Shown here one piece after another: positions 1 to 8,993 of a stretch of 64,000 nt of DNA. Below the pieces are notes generated by a model. The model saw only the letters and a list, made by a program, of their open reading frames with translations, searched no databases and was not told the DNA's origin. The position numbers and the translations under genes are program-made. How positions within the stretch are numbered: position 1 is the first letter of the stretch; each line of letters starts with the position of its first letter. The stretch is from Burkholderiales bacterium (GTDB taxonomy: Bacteria > Pseudomonadota > Gammaproteobacteria > Burkholderiales > SG8-41), in contig JALHRQ010000009.1 in NCBI GenBank assembly GCA_022841375.1, forward strand, positions 94,949 to 158,948. Direction: 5' to 3'.

Positions 1-1
1 G

Positions 2-205
2 CAGTTTGAATTCAATCGCTGCTGGGCGCGGCTGGTGACCGGGGATGCAGGTACGGTGGCGTTGCGTTCGCACGGCCGGGAAATCGCCATCGGGCGGTTT
101 TGCGGCGAGGAAAGCCGGCAGGCGCTGGCGCGCGAGTTGCGCAACCGCCTGGACGGTCATCGGCTTTATCGGATCAATCAGGTTACATCAGCGGGGGAAG
201 CATGA
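2..205 (+). CDS. DUF2244 domain protein, C-terminal part (5' truncated by window)
   Basis: An open frame enters from the left edge and gives 67 residues ending in TGA at 203-205. It reads ...CWARLVTGDAG, then a conserved-looking SHGREIAIGRF segment. This resembles the C-terminus of DUF2244 proteins, small membrane proteins often encoded just before coxB in betaproteobacteria. The stop overlaps the coxB start codon (ATGA), which suggests translational coupling. Function is unknown; a link to oxidase assembly is inferred from position only. Confidence 0.7.
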   Translation, partial: QFEFNRCWARLVTGDAGTVALRSHGREIAIGRFCGEESRQALARELRNRLDGHRLYRINQVTSAGEA

Positions 206-1341
206 GCATCAAGGGGATCAAGCGTTGGGCCGCAGCGGGCGCGCTGTTTTTCTGGTCATTCGCAGCGTGGGCGGAATACAAGCTCAATCTGCAGACGCCG
301 CATACGCTGCTGGGCGAGAAAATCTACGATCTGCACTCGATCATCACGGCGATCTGCTTTGTGGTTTTCGTTGGCGTGTTCGGATTCATGTTCTATGCCG
401 TGTTCAAGCACCGCAAGTCGGTCGGACACAAGGCGGCGCAGTTCCACGAAAACACCGCAGTCGAAGTGGCCTGGACCCTGATTCCGTTCGTGATTTTGAT
501 CGCGATGGCGGTACCGGCGACCGGAACGCTGATCACCATGCGTGACACCTCCGAACCCGATCTGACAATCAAGGCGACGGGCTATCAGTGGAAGTGGGGC
601 TACGACTACCTGAAAGGTGAAGGCGAAGGCATCAGCTTCTACAGCACGCTGTCCACCCCGCGCGCCCAGATTGAGGGCAGCGATGTTGCGGGTCGCAACG
701 CCAACCCGAATTACCTGCTGGAGACCGACAACCACGTGGTTGTCCCGGTCGGCAAAAAAATCCGCATTCTGACCACCGCAGCTGACGTAATCCACGCCTG
801 GTATGTACCGGCGCTGGCGGTCAAGCAGGATGCCATCCCCGGGTTCATTCGCGATACCTGGTTCAAAGCTGAAAAAGCCGGAATTTACCGCGGCCAGTGC
901 GCCGAGCTTTGCGGCAAGGATCACGGCTTCATGCCGATCGTTGTTGAGGTGATGGAGCCGGCGCAGTACACCGCCTGGGTAGCGACTCAGCAGGTCAAAG
1001 TGGCCGCCGCGAAAGTGGATCCGAACAAGACCTGGGCGCTGGATGAGTTGAAAGCCCACGGCGAGAAGGTTTACGCTCAAAACTGTGTGGCCTGCCATCA
1101 GGCGACCGGCATGGGCGTACCCGGCGCGTTCCCGGCTTTGGCCGGTTCAAAAGTTGTCAACGGTCCCAAGGCCGACCAGATCAAGCTGTTGCTGAACGGC
1201 AAGCAGGCCACCGCGATGGCGGCGTTCAAACACCTGTCCGACGCAGATCTGGCCGGTGTAATCACCTTTACCCGCAACAATTGGTCGAACAAGACCGGTG
1301 ACGCGGTGGCCCCGGCCGAAATCAAAGCCGCACGGAACTAA
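202..1341 (+). CDS. coxB: Cytochrome c oxidase subunit II with C-terminal heme c domain
   Basis: Subunit II of an aa3-type oxidase, which takes electrons from cytochrome c through the CuA centre in the periplasm. The 379-residue protein has a signal-like segment (about 8-24), two membrane helices (about 45-68 and 88-110) and a cupredoxin domain. CuA ligands are visible: H198 and the C233-x3-C237-x3-H241-x2-M244 block. A fused cytochrome c domain follows, with CVACH at 295-299. I chose the ATG at 202 because it overlaps the preceding stop and starts the signal segment; a longer frame from 100 adds no recognisable sequence. First of the coxB-coxA-coxC gene set. Confidence 0.95.
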   Translation: MSIKGIKRWAAAGALFFWSFAAWAEYKLNLQTPHTLLGEKIYDLHSIITAICFVVFVGVFGFMFYAVFKHRKSVGHKAAQFHENTAVEVAWTLIPFVILIAMAVPATGTLITMRDTSEPDLTIKATGYQWKWGYDYLKGEGEGISFYSTLSTPRAQIEGSDVAGRNANPNYLLETDNHVVVPVGKKIRILTTAADVIHAWYVPALAVKQDAIPGFIRDTWFKAEKAGIYRGQCAELCGKDHGFMPIVVEVMEPAQYTAWVATQQVKVAAAKVDPNKTWALDELKAHGEKVYAQNCVACHQATGMGVPGAFPALAGSKVVNGPKADQIKLLLNGKQATAMAAFKHLSDADLAGVITFTRNNWSNKTGDAVAPAEIKAARN

Positions 1342-1362
1342 TTCAGGCTCCAGGAGAACGCA

Positions 1363-2955
1363 ATGGACGCAGCACACGCACACACTCATGACCACGGCCA
1401 CGACGACCACGGGCACAAGCCCAGCGGGATCATGCGCTGGGTCAAGTCGACCAACCACAAGGACATCGGCACGATGTACCTGTGGTTCAGCTTTACCATG
1501 TTCATGGTCGGCGGCGTCATGGCCATGATCATTCGCGCAGAACTATTCCAGCCGGGACTGCAGATCGTTCGCCCCGATTTCTTCAACTCGATGACCACCT
1601 ATCATGGCCTGATCATGGTGTTCGGCGCGATCATGCCGGCGTTTGTGGGTTTCGCAAACTGGTTGATCCCGATGCAGATCGGCGCGCCCGACATGGCGTT
1701 CCCGCGGATGAACAACCTGTCGTTCTGGCTGTTGCCTCCCGCGGCAATGCTGCTGATCGCTGCCCAGTTCATGCCGGGCGGCGGCGCGGGCGTGGGTTGG
1801 ACGATGTATGCCCCTCTGTCGACTCAGGCTGGTCCGGCTATGGATCTGACGATTTTTGCGGTGCACATCCTCGGCATTTCGTCGATCATGGGTTCAATCA
1901 ACATCATCACCACCATCCTCAACATGCGCGCCCCCGGGATGTCGCTGATGAAGATGCCGCTGTTCTGCTGGACCTGGCTGATCACCGCTTACCTGCTGGT
2001 CGCAGTGATGCCGGTGCTCGCCGGCGCGGTCACGATGACGCTGACCGACCGCCACTTCGGCACCCACTTTTTTAACGCGGCCGGCGGCGGCGATCCGGTG
2101 CTTTACCAGCATATTTTCTGGTTCTTCGGTCATCCCGAGGTGTACATCATCGCCATTCCCGCGTTCGGCGTGGTGTCGCAAGTGATTCCTGCATTCTCCC
2201 GCAAGCCGCTGTTCGGCTACGCGTCGATGGTTTACGCCACGGCGTCTATCGCCATCCTCTCGTTCATGGTCTGGGCACATCACATGTACACCGCGGGCAT
2301 GCCGGTTGAGGCGCAACTCTACTTCATGTACGCAACGGCGCTGATTGCAGTGCCTACCGGCGTCAAGGTGTTTAACTGGGTGGCGACGATGTGGAAGGGT
2401 TCGCTGACATTCGAAACCCCGATGCTGTTTTCCCTTGGTTTCCTGTTCCTGTTCACTCTGGGCGGTTTCACCGGGCTGGTGCTGTCGATCACCCCGGTTG
2501 ACGTGCAACTGCATGACACCTATTACGTGGTGGCGCACTTCCATTACGTGATGGTTGCCGGCGCGCTGTTCTCCGCTTTTGCCGGAATTTACTTCTGGCT
2601 GCCGAAGTGGACTGGCAGGATGTACAACGAGACGCTGGGCAAGTGGCACTTCTGGCTGTCGCTGATTTTCTTCAATGTCACTTTCTTTGTGCAGCATTTT
2701 CTGGGCTTGGCCGGCATGCCGCGGCGGATCCCTGACTACGCGTTGCAGTTCGCTGAATTCAATGCCATTTCTTCGATCGGCGCCTTCGGTTTCGGTCTGT
2801 CGCAGTTGCTGTTCCTCTACATCGTGATCAAGTGCATCACCAGCGGCGATAAGGCCCCGGACAAGCCCTGGGAAGGCGCCGACAGCCTGGAGTGGACGCA
2901 TCTGCCCACTCCGGCACCATGGCACAGTTTCGAAACGCCGCCGGTCATCAAGTAA
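1363..2955 (+). CDS. coxA: Cytochrome c oxidase subunit I
   Basis: Catalytic heme-copper subunit that reduces oxygen and pumps protons. The 530-residue protein has about 12 membrane helices. The binuclear-centre motifs are present: HPEVY starting at H257, the CuB pair H306-H307, and HFHYV with H392 and H394 for the two hemes. A good Shine-Dalgarno (CAGGAGAA) precedes ATG 1363. The first 18 residues hold seven histidines (positions 5, 7, 9, 11, 13, 16, 18), an unusual soluble tail. It lies 21 bases after coxB and is probably co-transcribed. Confidence 0.97.
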   Translation: MDAAHAHTHDHGHDDHGHKPSGIMRWVKSTNHKDIGTMYLWFSFTMFMVGGVMAMIIRAELFQPGLQIVRPDFFNSMTTYHGLIMVFGAIMPAFVGFANWLIPMQIGAPDMAFPRMNNLSFWLLPPAAMLLIAAQFMPGGGAGVGWTMYAPLSTQAGPAMDLTIFAVHILGISSIMGSINIITTILNMRAPGMSLMKMPLFCWTWLITAYLLVAVMPVLAGAVTMTLTDRHFGTHFFNAAGGGDPVLYQHIFWFFGHPEVYIIAIPAFGVVSQVIPAFSRKPLFGYASMVYATASIAILSFMVWAHHMYTAGMPVEAQLYFMYATALIAVPTGVKVFNWVATMWKGSLTFETPMLFSLGFLFLFTLGGFTGLVLSITPVDVQLHDTYYVVAHFHYVMVAGALFSAFAGIYFWLPKWTGRMYNETLGKWHFWLSLIFFNVTFFVQHFLGLAGMPRRIPDYALQFAEFNAISSIGAFGFGLSQLLFLYIVIKCITSGDKAPDKPWEGADSLEWTHLPTPAPWHSFETPPVIK

Positions 2956-2961
2956 TCCGCG

Positions 2962-3075
2962 ATGACGCAGCTTGAAGTCAAACGCAACAACCGTCGCACA
3001 GCCACCGTGCTGTGGCTGATTGTTGCTGCGTTTTTCTTTGGCGTGATGATCAAGTATTACCTGCTGGCAAGATGA
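2962..3075 (+). CDS. Cytochrome oxidase small assembly protein
   Basis: A 37-residue ORF starting at ATG 2962 with a basic N-terminus (residues 7-12 KRNNRR) and one membrane helix (about 15-34). Small single-helix proteins of this kind sit between coxA and cox11 in many betaproteobacteria and are annotated as oxidase small assembly proteins. It ends one base before the cox11 start. The function is inferred from size, topology and position. Confidence 0.75.
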   Translation: MTQLEVKRNNRRTATVLWLIVAAFFFGVMIKYYLLAR

Positions 3076-3076
3076 A

Positions 3077-3634
3077 ATGAAAAGCGTGAAAAACGAACGT
3101 GCCAATCGCCGTTTGCTGACCCGGCTGTCAATTTTTGCCGTGGCGATGTTTGGCTTCGGATTCCTGCTGGTGCCGTTTTACGAAAAAATATGTGAAGTCA
3201 CCGGAATCAACAATCTGATCAAGCCCGCGGCTGCCATCGAGAACACGCAGGTCGACAAGACGCGCTGGGTGACGCTGGAATTTGATTCCAATGCCCACGG
3301 ACTTGAGTGGGATTTCAAGCCGGTTCAGCGCAGCGTTCGGGTGCATCCGGGCGAGATGGTCCAGATTGAATACCAAGTCCGCAACAACGGTGAAAAAGCC
3401 ATAGTCGGGCAGGCAATCCCGAGCTATGGTCCGAAACATGCAGCGCCGTATGTGAAAAAACTTGAATGTTTCTGCTTCAAGCAGCAGCCGCTGCAGGCGG
3501 GCGAAGGCAAAATAATGCCGGTTCAGTTTGTCATTGATTCGACGCTGCCGGCCGACCTGAATACGATTACGTTGTCCTACACTTTCTTTGAGGTCAAGGG
3601 CGCCGCACTGCCAAAGGCGGGTGGCCAGGGATGA
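3077..3634 (+). CDS. ctaG: Cytochrome c oxidase assembly protein CtaG/Cox11
   Basis: Copper chaperone that delivers copper to the CuB site of subunit I. The 185-residue protein has one N-terminal membrane helix (about 15-34) and a periplasmic immunoglobulin-like domain. The copper-binding CFCF motif is at 131-134 and a third conserved cysteine is at C39, near the end of the helix. Length is normal for the family. It follows the small assembly gene by one base, and its stop overlaps the next start. Confidence 0.95.
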   Translation: MKSVKNERANRRLLTRLSIFAVAMFGFGFLLVPFYEKICEVTGINNLIKPAAAIENTQVDKTRWVTLEFDSNAHGLEWDFKPVQRSVRVHPGEMVQIEYQVRNNGEKAIVGQAIPSYGPKHAAPYVKKLECFCFKQQPLQAGEGKIMPVQFVIDSTLPADLNTITLSYTFFEVKGAALPKAGGQG

Positions 3635-3840
3635 TGGATGCCGTGGTAAACGAAAAACCGCCCAAGGCCACGCTGTTGCAGGTGGTACGCATGCTGTTTT
3701 GGGCTTTCTTCGGTGTCCGTAAGCGAGTGGAACACGACAAGATCGAAGTGACGCCAGTGCAGGTAGTCATCTTCGGCATTGTTGCCGGAGCGGTTTTTGT
3801 GGGAACCCTCGTGACCGTGGTGATTTTGGTCACCCGATGA
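3631..3840 (+). CDS. DUF2970 domain protein
   Basis: A 69-residue protein with a soluble N-terminal half (LLQVVRMLFWAFFGVRK) and one C-terminal membrane helix (about 46-67). It matches the DUF2970 pattern, small proteins found inside cox clusters. The start overlaps the ctaG stop (ATGA at 3631-3634), so coupled translation is likely. The biochemical role is unknown; involvement in oxidase biogenesis is inferred from position. Confidence 0.8.
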   Translation: MMDAVVNEKPPKATLLQVVRMLFWAFFGVRKRVEHDKIEVTPVQVVIFGIVAGAVFVGTLVTVVILVTR

Positions 3841-3892
3841 TGGTTGCCGGTCAAATCAGTATCAAACGCAAGGATTCAGGGGAGAAGTGAAT

Positions 3893-4747
3893 ATGTCGAA
3901 TCAAGCATCAGGCAACTATTACCTGCCGCAGCCCTCGCACTGGCCGATCGTGGCCTCGGTCGCGCTCGGCTTTATCGGCTTCGGCGCATCGTTTACGGTC
4001 AATCACATGCCGCTGGGCTACGGCCTGCTCGGCATCGGTTTTCTGATCCTGTTTTTCATGTTTGCCGGCTGGTTCACCACCGTTGCCCATGAGTCCGAGG
4101 GCGGAAACTACAACAAGCAGGTCGATATTTCGTTCCGCTGGGGCATGAGCTGGTTCATCTTTTCCGAAGTCATGTTTTTTGCGGCCTTCTTCGGCGCGTT
4201 GTTCTACATGCGCAGCATTTCAGTGCCCGATCTGGGTTCGCTGGAACACCAGCAACTGCTGTGGCCCGGCTTCAAGCCCGACTGGCCTGCCACCGGACCT
4301 GGTATCAAGGAGACGTTTTCGCCGATGGGCGCCTGGGGCATTCCCGCCCTGAACACAGCCCTGTTGCTGACTTCCGGCGTCACGCTGACCTGGGCGCATT
4401 GGGGACTGCTGAAGAACAACCGCACGCACCTGATCTGGGGCCTCGTCCTGACCATCGCGCTGGGCATGGTCTTTCTTGGTTTTCAGATTTATGAGTATGC
4501 CCATGCCTACAACGATCTGAATCTCAAGCTGACGATGGGCGCCTATGGCGCGACCTTTTTCATGCTGACGGGTTTCCACGGATTCCATGTCACTGTCGGC
4601 ACCATCATGCTGTGGGTGATCCTGTTCCGCAGCGTCGCCGGTCACTTCAAGCCCGACAACCATTTCGGTTTCGAGGGCGTGGCCTGGTACTGGCACTTTG
4701 TGGACGTGGTCTGGCTGTTCTTGTTCGTGGTTGTTTACTGGCTGTAA
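3893..4747 (+). CDS. coxC: Cytochrome c oxidase subunit III
   Basis: Structural membrane subunit of the aa3 oxidase. The protein (284 residues from ATG 3893) has seven predicted helices and the family signatures WFIFSEVMFFAAFF and TGFHGFHV. A GTG at 3887 would add two residues, but it lies within the GGGGAGAAG Shine-Dalgarno (3879-3887), so ATG 3893 is preferred. It ends upstream of a strong terminator and closes the structural oxidase gene set. Confidence 0.95.
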   Translation: MSNQASGNYYLPQPSHWPIVASVALGFIGFGASFTVNHMPLGYGLLGIGFLILFFMFAGWFTTVAHESEGGNYNKQVDISFRWGMSWFIFSEVMFFAAFFGALFYMRSISVPDLGSLEHQQLLWPGFKPDWPATGPGIKETFSPMGAWGIPALNTALLLTSGVTLTWAHWGLLKNNRTHLIWGLVLTIALGMVFLGFQIYEYAHAYNDLNLKLTMGAYGATFFMLTGFHGFHVTVGTIMLWVILFRSVAGHFKPDNHFGFEGVAWYWHFVDVVWLFLFVVVYWL

Positions 4748-4841
4748 GGATTTAAGGCGGCGAGCCGCGCAGTCCGGCAGATTCAGGCCGGCAAAGTACG
4801 GTTCGCACGGGGAGGAGGTACCCCCGATACGGGGATTTGGA

Positions 4842-4868
4842 CGCCGCGGGAATCGCGGCGTTTTTTTT
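4842..4868 (+). terminator. Rho-independent terminator after coxC
   Basis: A 7-bp GC stem (CGCCGCG 4842-4848 with CGCGGCG 4854-4860) and a 5-base loop are followed by eight T residues. It lies 94 bases after the coxC stop and probably ends the coxB-coxC transcript. Confidence 0.88.
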
Positions 4869-4916
4869 GATGCAGTCCGGGGGATGACTGCTGGAACGAC
4901 TGTATGCCGGCCGTGT

Positions 4917-5111
4917 CTATAACCGCGTGGTGATCAGACCGAAATGAAAGCCCAGCATCAGCAGCAGGAACAGAACCACGGACAACGCAACCCGTAGCGT
5001 CAGGGCCTTTGCGGTACGCTCGGTCGTTCCATGGTCGCGGACCATATAAAACAGCGCCGAGCCCAGGCTGGCGATGATGACGATGATGAACAGTATGACA
5101 ATGATGCGCAT
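4917..5111 (-). CDS. Twin transmembrane protein (DUF2909-like)
   Basis: A 64-residue protein with two hydrophobic helices separated by a short charged loop (RDHGTTERTAK). It is encoded opposite to the cox genes and lies between coxC and the SURF1 gene, the usual place for DUF2909/twin-TM proteins in betaproteobacteria. I chose ATG 5111; the longer frame begins with TTG at 5138 and adds a non-hydrophobic leader. No strong Shine-Dalgarno is visible. Function unknown. Confidence 0.7.
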   Translation of the reverse strand: MRIIVILFIIVIIASLGSALFYMVRDHGTTERTAKALTLRVALSVVLFLLLMLGFHFGLITTRL

Positions 5112-5149
5112 GATGTTATGCGCCGCAGTGTAACCCAACCGGATATTCG

Positions 5150-5878
5150 ATGGCTGTAATCACCGTGGGCGAGTTTTCGTTCGAGCCCCGTCTGCTGACG
5201 ACGGTGGCAGCAGTCGCCGGTATTGTGCTGACTTTTTTTCTGGGCGAATGGCAGGTCGGCCGTGCCGATTACAAACGGGGCTTGCAGGACCGGCAGGATT
5301 CGATGGCACGAGAACCGGCGTTCCGTATCAGCGCCACGCCGCTGAAAGTGGATGATATTTTGCTGCGCAAGGTCGAAGTGCGCGGGGAGTTTGCGCCGAA
5401 ATTCACGGTGTTCGTTGATAATCGGTTATACCAACATCAGCCGGGCTATCACGTGGCCACGCCGCTGCGCATCGCCGGCTCACAACGTTATGTGCTGGTC
5501 AACCGCGGCTGGGTGCCGGCCAGCCGTGACCGCAGCATGCCGGTGATCGATACGCCTGCCGGTGAGCAGGTCGTCCGGGGAACGGCAGTAGGTTACAGCG
5601 AAAAATTCATGGAGCTGTCGACCAAGGTCGCCGAGGGCAATGTCTGGCAGAACCTGGTGTATGAGCGTTATCACCAGGCCACGGGCCTGGAGTTGCAGCC
5701 GTTTGTGATCCAGCAGGACAGCGCCGTCGACGACGGCATCAGGCGCGAATGGAAGCGCCCCGATCTCGGCCGTAATACGCATCTTGCCTACGCGTTCCAG
5801 TGGTACGCGATGAGCCTTGCAATACTCATTTATTATCTGGTGACCCATGTCAAACGACGTCCCGCCGCGCAGCCGTAA
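5150..5878 (+). CDS. SURF1 family cytochrome oxidase assembly protein
   Basis: Assembly factor for aa3 oxidase, thought to help insert heme a into subunit I. The 242-residue protein has the SURF1 layout: an N-terminal helix (about 13-32) followed by GEWQVGRADYK, a long periplasmic domain with NRGWVP near residue 119, and a C-terminal helix (about 215-233, HLAYAFQWYAMSLAILIYY). It overlaps the next gene by 32 bases in another frame. Confidence 0.92.
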   Translation: MAVITVGEFSFEPRLLTTVAAVAGIVLTFFLGEWQVGRADYKRGLQDRQDSMAREPAFRISATPLKVDDILLRKVEVRGEFAPKFTVFVDNRLYQHQPGYHVATPLRIAGSQRYVLVNRGWVPASRDRSMPVIDTPAGEQVVRGTAVGYSEKFMELSTKVAEGNVWQNLVYERYHQATGLELQPFVIQQDSAVDDGIRREWKRPDLGRNTHLAYAFQWYAMSLAILIYYLVTHVKRRPAAQP

Positions 5879-6422
5879 GACATTGTGGCTTGTTGCCGCA
5901 GTCTGCATCGCGCCTTTCATCGCTTCGTTTACCACCTATTATTTTTATCAGCCCGAGGGGCGGGTCAATTACGGGCAGTTGATGGACGCCAAGCAGTTGC
6001 CGCGCACGCCAATGACACTCACTGACGGCACGGCGTTTTCATTGCAGCAACTGGAAGGTAAGTGGCTGTTTGTCGTTGTCGACGATGCGGCGTGTGACGC
6101 CTATTGCGAGAAAAAACTCTGGCAGATCCGCCAGATCCGCAAGACCCAGGGCAAATATCCCGAACGCATCGAACGCGTGTGGCTGGTCACCGGGCAGGGC
6201 GAGCCGGCGCAGCGCCTGCGCAGCGAGTTTGACGGCACCTGGCTGGTCAGGGCTGGTGGCAGCAAGGTTCTCGCCGCACTGCCGTTCGAGTCAGCAGTCA
6301 CCGATCATATTTTCCTGGTCGATCCGCTGGGCAATCTGGTGCTGCGGTATCCGCGCGAAGCGGATCCGAGCCGCATCCGCAAGGATATAGAGCGGTTGCT
6401 CAAGGTGTCGCGGATCGGATAA
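5847..6422 (+). CDS. SCO-like thioredoxin-fold membrane protein of the cox cluster
   Basis: A 191-residue protein with an N-terminal membrane helix (about 12-32) and a thioredoxin-like periplasmic domain (WLFVVVDDAACDAYCEKKL, then DHIFLVDPLGNLVLRYP). The CDAYC spacing (C-x3-C) matches the SCO copper motif, but the usual flanks are missing. Similar ORFs lie between SURF1 and ctaA in betaproteobacteria. A role in copper or thiol chemistry during oxidase assembly is inference. Confidence 0.75.
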   Translation: MSNDVPPRSRKTLWLVAAVCIAPFIASFTTYYFYQPEGRVNYGQLMDAKQLPRTPMTLTDGTAFSLQQLEGKWLFVVVDDAACDAYCEKKLWQIRQIRKTQGKYPERIERVWLVTGQGEPAQRLRSEFDGTWLVRAGGSKVLAALPFESAVTDHIFLVDPLGNLVLRYPREADPSRIRKDIERLLKVSRIG

Positions 6423-6467
6423 AAACATCAGATGAAACGTAACCCGTTGTTATTGCTGAGTATTTAA

Positions 6468-7454
6468 ATGTTCCGGAAGCTGGTCTGGTTTGCGGTGATT
6501 TACACCTTTGTGGTCGTGCTGGTGGGCGCCTATGTGCGGCTGTCGGATGCCGGACTGGGTTGTCCTGACTGGCCCGGCTGTTACGGCGAACTGACGCCGC
6601 ACCACGCCCAGGATGACATCGCCAAGGCGGTCCAAGATCAGGGTGGCACCCATGGGCCGGTGTCACTGGGCAAGGCGTGGAAGGAAATGTTCCATCGTTA
6701 TATCGCGGGCGGACTGGGTGTGGTGATCCTCGCCATTGCCGTCACCGCCTGGTTGCGTCGCCGTGAACTGCAGCAGTCCCCGCTGTTGGCCGCCAGCCTG
6801 CTGGCACTGGTGGTGTTTCAGGCGGCGCTGGGCATGTGGACGGTGACTTTGCTGCTGAAGCCGGTGATTGTCACACTGCATTTGCTCGGCGGACTGGCGC
6901 TGCTGGCGTTACTGGTCTGGTTGGGCCTGCGCCAGGAAAAATTCCAGCCCGTCCCGGCTGCGTCGATGCGGTTGCGGCCGTGGGCCTTGCTGACCCTGCT
7001 GATTGTGATCGCGCAAATCATGCTTGGCGGGTGGGTATCCACCAATTACGCCGCGCTGGCCTGCGTCGACTTCCCGACCTGCCATGGCCAGTGGCTGCCG
7101 GAGATGGATTTCCGCCACGGTTTTCAACTGGTGCGCGAATTGGGCATGACGGCGGCCGGGACCCATTTGAGTTATGACGCGATTACCGCGATCCATTGGA
7201 CACATCGGGTCGGCGCGGCGGTGACCTTTCTGTACGTGGGCGGGTTTGCCCTGGCTTTATTACGGACGGCCGGGCTGGCGCGTTACGGTGCCGTGCTGCT
7301 GGCGGTTTTGCTGCTGCAGGTCGCGCTGGGCATCGCCAACGTGATTGCCGGGTTGCCGCTGGCGGTGGCAGCAGCGCATAACGCCGGTGCCGCAATTTTA
7401 TTGGTGACCGCGGTGGTGATAAACTTCGCCCTTCGCCGGAAGCCTGTCACCTGA
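6468..7454 (+). CDS. ctaA: Heme A synthase (COX15/CtaA)
   Basis: Oxidises the C8 methyl group of heme O to give heme A for the aa3 oxidase. The 328-residue protein has about eight membrane helices. It carries the family signatures [21 protein letters not shown] near the N-terminus, EMFHRYIAG (heme-ligand histidine) and IHWTHRVGA in the second half. The stop shares one base with the ctaB start (TGATG at 7452-7456), pointing to coupled expression. Confidence 0.96.
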   Translation: MFRKLVWFAVIYTFVVVLVGAYVRLSDAGLGCPDWPGCYGELTPHHAQDDIAKAVQDQGGTHGPVSLGKAWKEMFHRYIAGGLGVVILAIAVTAWLRRRELQQSPLLAASLLALVVFQAALGMWTVTLLLKPVIVTLHLLGGLALLALLVWLGLRQEKFQPVPAASMRLRPWALLTLLIVIAQIMLGGWVSTNYAALACVDFPTCHGQWLPEMDFRHGFQLVRELGMTAAGTHLSYDAITAIHWTHRVGAAVTFLYVGGFALALLRTAGLARYGAVLLAVLLLQVALGIANVIAGLPLAVAAAHNAGAAILLVTAVVINFALRRKPVT

Positions 7455-8353
7455 TGTCCTCCACTGTCGCACCAACCTCGCTGTCATCCCGCATCCAGCA
7501 GTTCTACGCGCTGACCAAGCCGCGCGTGGTGTCGCTGATCGTCTTTACAGCGGTGATTGGCATGTTTCTGGCGACTCCGGGCATGGTGCCGCCGGTGATT
7601 CTGATCGCCGCCACGCTCGGCATCGCGCTGGTGGCTGGCGCGGCCGCCGCGGTCAACTGTCTGGTCGAGCAGAAAATCGACGCTCTGATGACGCGCACCA
7701 AATTCCGCCCGCTGCCGCGCGGCCAGATCACGCCGCTGGAAACGCTGATTTTTTCCGGCATCGTCGGCGGCATCGGCCTGGCGCTGCTGTATCACTGGGT
7801 CAATGTGCTGACGATGTGGCTGACACTGGCAACCTTTGTCGGTTACGCCGTCATCTACACGGTAATTCTGAAGCCGATGACTCCGCAGAACATTGTCATT
7901 GGCGGTGCATCGGGTGCGATGCCGCCGGTGCTGGGCTGGGCCGCCGTGACCGGAGACGTTACGCCGCAGGCGCTGACGCTGTTCCTGATCATTTTTGCAT
8001 GGACCCCGCCGCACTTCTGGGCGCTTGCGCTGTACCGCAAGCACGAATACGCAAAGGCCGGCGTGCCGATGCTGCCGGTCACTCATGGCGACAAGTTCAC
8101 CCGCCTGCACGTGCTGCTCTACACCATCGTGTTGCTGGCCTGCTCGGCGCTGCCGTTTGTCACCCGCCTTAGCGGGATGACGTACCTTATCGCGGCGATG
8201 GTGCTCGGCGCGGTATTCCTGTTTTATGCGGTGAAGATCTATACCGAATACAGCGATGCGCTGGCCCGGCGCACCTTCCGCTATTCAATTCTTTACCTGA
8301 CGCTTATTTTTGTCGCGCTGCTGGTCGATCATTACCTGCAGCTGCTTTTCTGA
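7454..8353 (+). CDS. ctaB: Protoheme IX farnesyltransferase (heme O synthase)
   Basis: Membrane prenyltransferase that adds a farnesyl group to heme B to make heme O, the substrate of CtaA. The 299-residue protein has the UbiA-type layout with about nine helices. The substrate loop with polar and basic residues is present ([20 protein letters not shown]), as is the second motif [11 protein letters not shown]. It starts on the last base of ctaA. Confidence 0.96.
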   Translation: MSSTVAPTSLSSRIQQFYALTKPRVVSLIVFTAVIGMFLATPGMVPPVILIAATLGIALVAGAAAAVNCLVEQKIDALMTRTKFRPLPRGQITPLETLIFSGIVGGIGLALLYHWVNVLTMWLTLATFVGYAVIYTVILKPMTPQNIVIGGASGAMPPVLGWAAVTGDVTPQALTLFLIIFAWTPPHFWALALYRKHEYAKAGVPMLPVTHGDKFTRLHVLLYTIVLLACSALPFVTRLSGMTYLIAAMVLGAVFLFYAVKIYTEYSDALARRTFRYSILYLTLIFVALLVDHYLQLLF

Positions 8354-8358
8354 TTGCA

Positions 8359-8946
8359 ATGAGACCCTTTTTTGCGGCACTGCTCACCGGGCTGGCCATC
8401 ACGCTCGCCGGCTGCGGCGGGCAGGGTGAAAAGCCGGTGTTCAAGCTGACCGACGTCACCGGCGCATCGTTCGGTAAAACCCTAGAACTGACCGATCACA
8501 ACGGCCAGCGGCGCACGCTGGCCGATTTTAAGGGCAAGGTCGTCACGCTGTTTTTCGGATTTACCCATTGTCCTGACGTTTGTCCGACAACGCTGGTGGA
8601 AATGGCCAACGTGATGAAGGAATTGGGCGGTGATGCCGGGCGCGTGCAGGTGCTGTTCGTGTCGGTTGACCCGGAGCGCGATACCGTGGAAGTGCTCAAA
8701 CGTTATGTGCCGGCTTTTCACCCTTCGTTCCTGGGGTTGACGGGCAATGCTGACGAGATCGCCCGTGCGGCCAGGGAATTCAAGATTTTTTACCAGAAGC
8801 AGAAACTGCCGGGCGGCGGCTACACCATGGATCATTCCGCCGGCACGTATATTCTCGACAGTGAAGGCCGGCTGCGATTGTTCGCCCAGTACGGTGCCGG
8901 CGCGCCGACCCTGCTGCATGACATCCGGCAGTTGCTGAAACCATAA
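8359..8946 (+). CDS. SCO1/SenC copper chaperone lipoprotein
   Basis: Thioredoxin-fold copper chaperone for the CuA site of subunit II. The 195-residue protein has a lipoprotein signal with lipobox LAGC (C19) and the copper motif C71-P-D-V-C75 in FTHCPDVCPTTL. The third ligand H159 is in TMDHSAG. The last gene of the assembly block, it ends at a bidirectional terminator facing rpoH. Confidence 0.95.
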   Translation: MRPFFAALLTGLAITLAGCGGQGEKPVFKLTDVTGASFGKTLELTDHNGQRRTLADFKGKVVTLFFGFTHCPDVCPTTLVEMANVMKELGGDAGRVQVLFVSVDPERDTVEVLKRYVPAFHPSFLGLTGNADEIARAAREFKIFYQKQKLPGGGYTMDHSAGTYILDSEGRLRLFAQYGAGAPTLLHDIRQLLKP

Positions 8947-8980
8947 AAAAAGCCCCGGTTCCCCGGGGCTTCTTGTTTCG
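8944..8980. terminator. Bidirectional terminator between SCO1 and rpoH
   Basis: An 8-bp stem (AGCCCCGG 8951-8958 with CCGGGGCT 8963-8970) has a TTCC loop. A run of seven A precedes it and a T-rich tract (TTCTTGTTT) follows, so it can end transcripts from both converging genes. Confidence 0.88.
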
Positions 8981-8993
8981 GCATCAACCGTGT

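Noticed and set aside
1894..3105. 403-residue minus-strand ORF opposite coxA
   Set aside because: Antisense shadow of a strongly conserved gene, with His/Arg-rich composition and no family resemblance.
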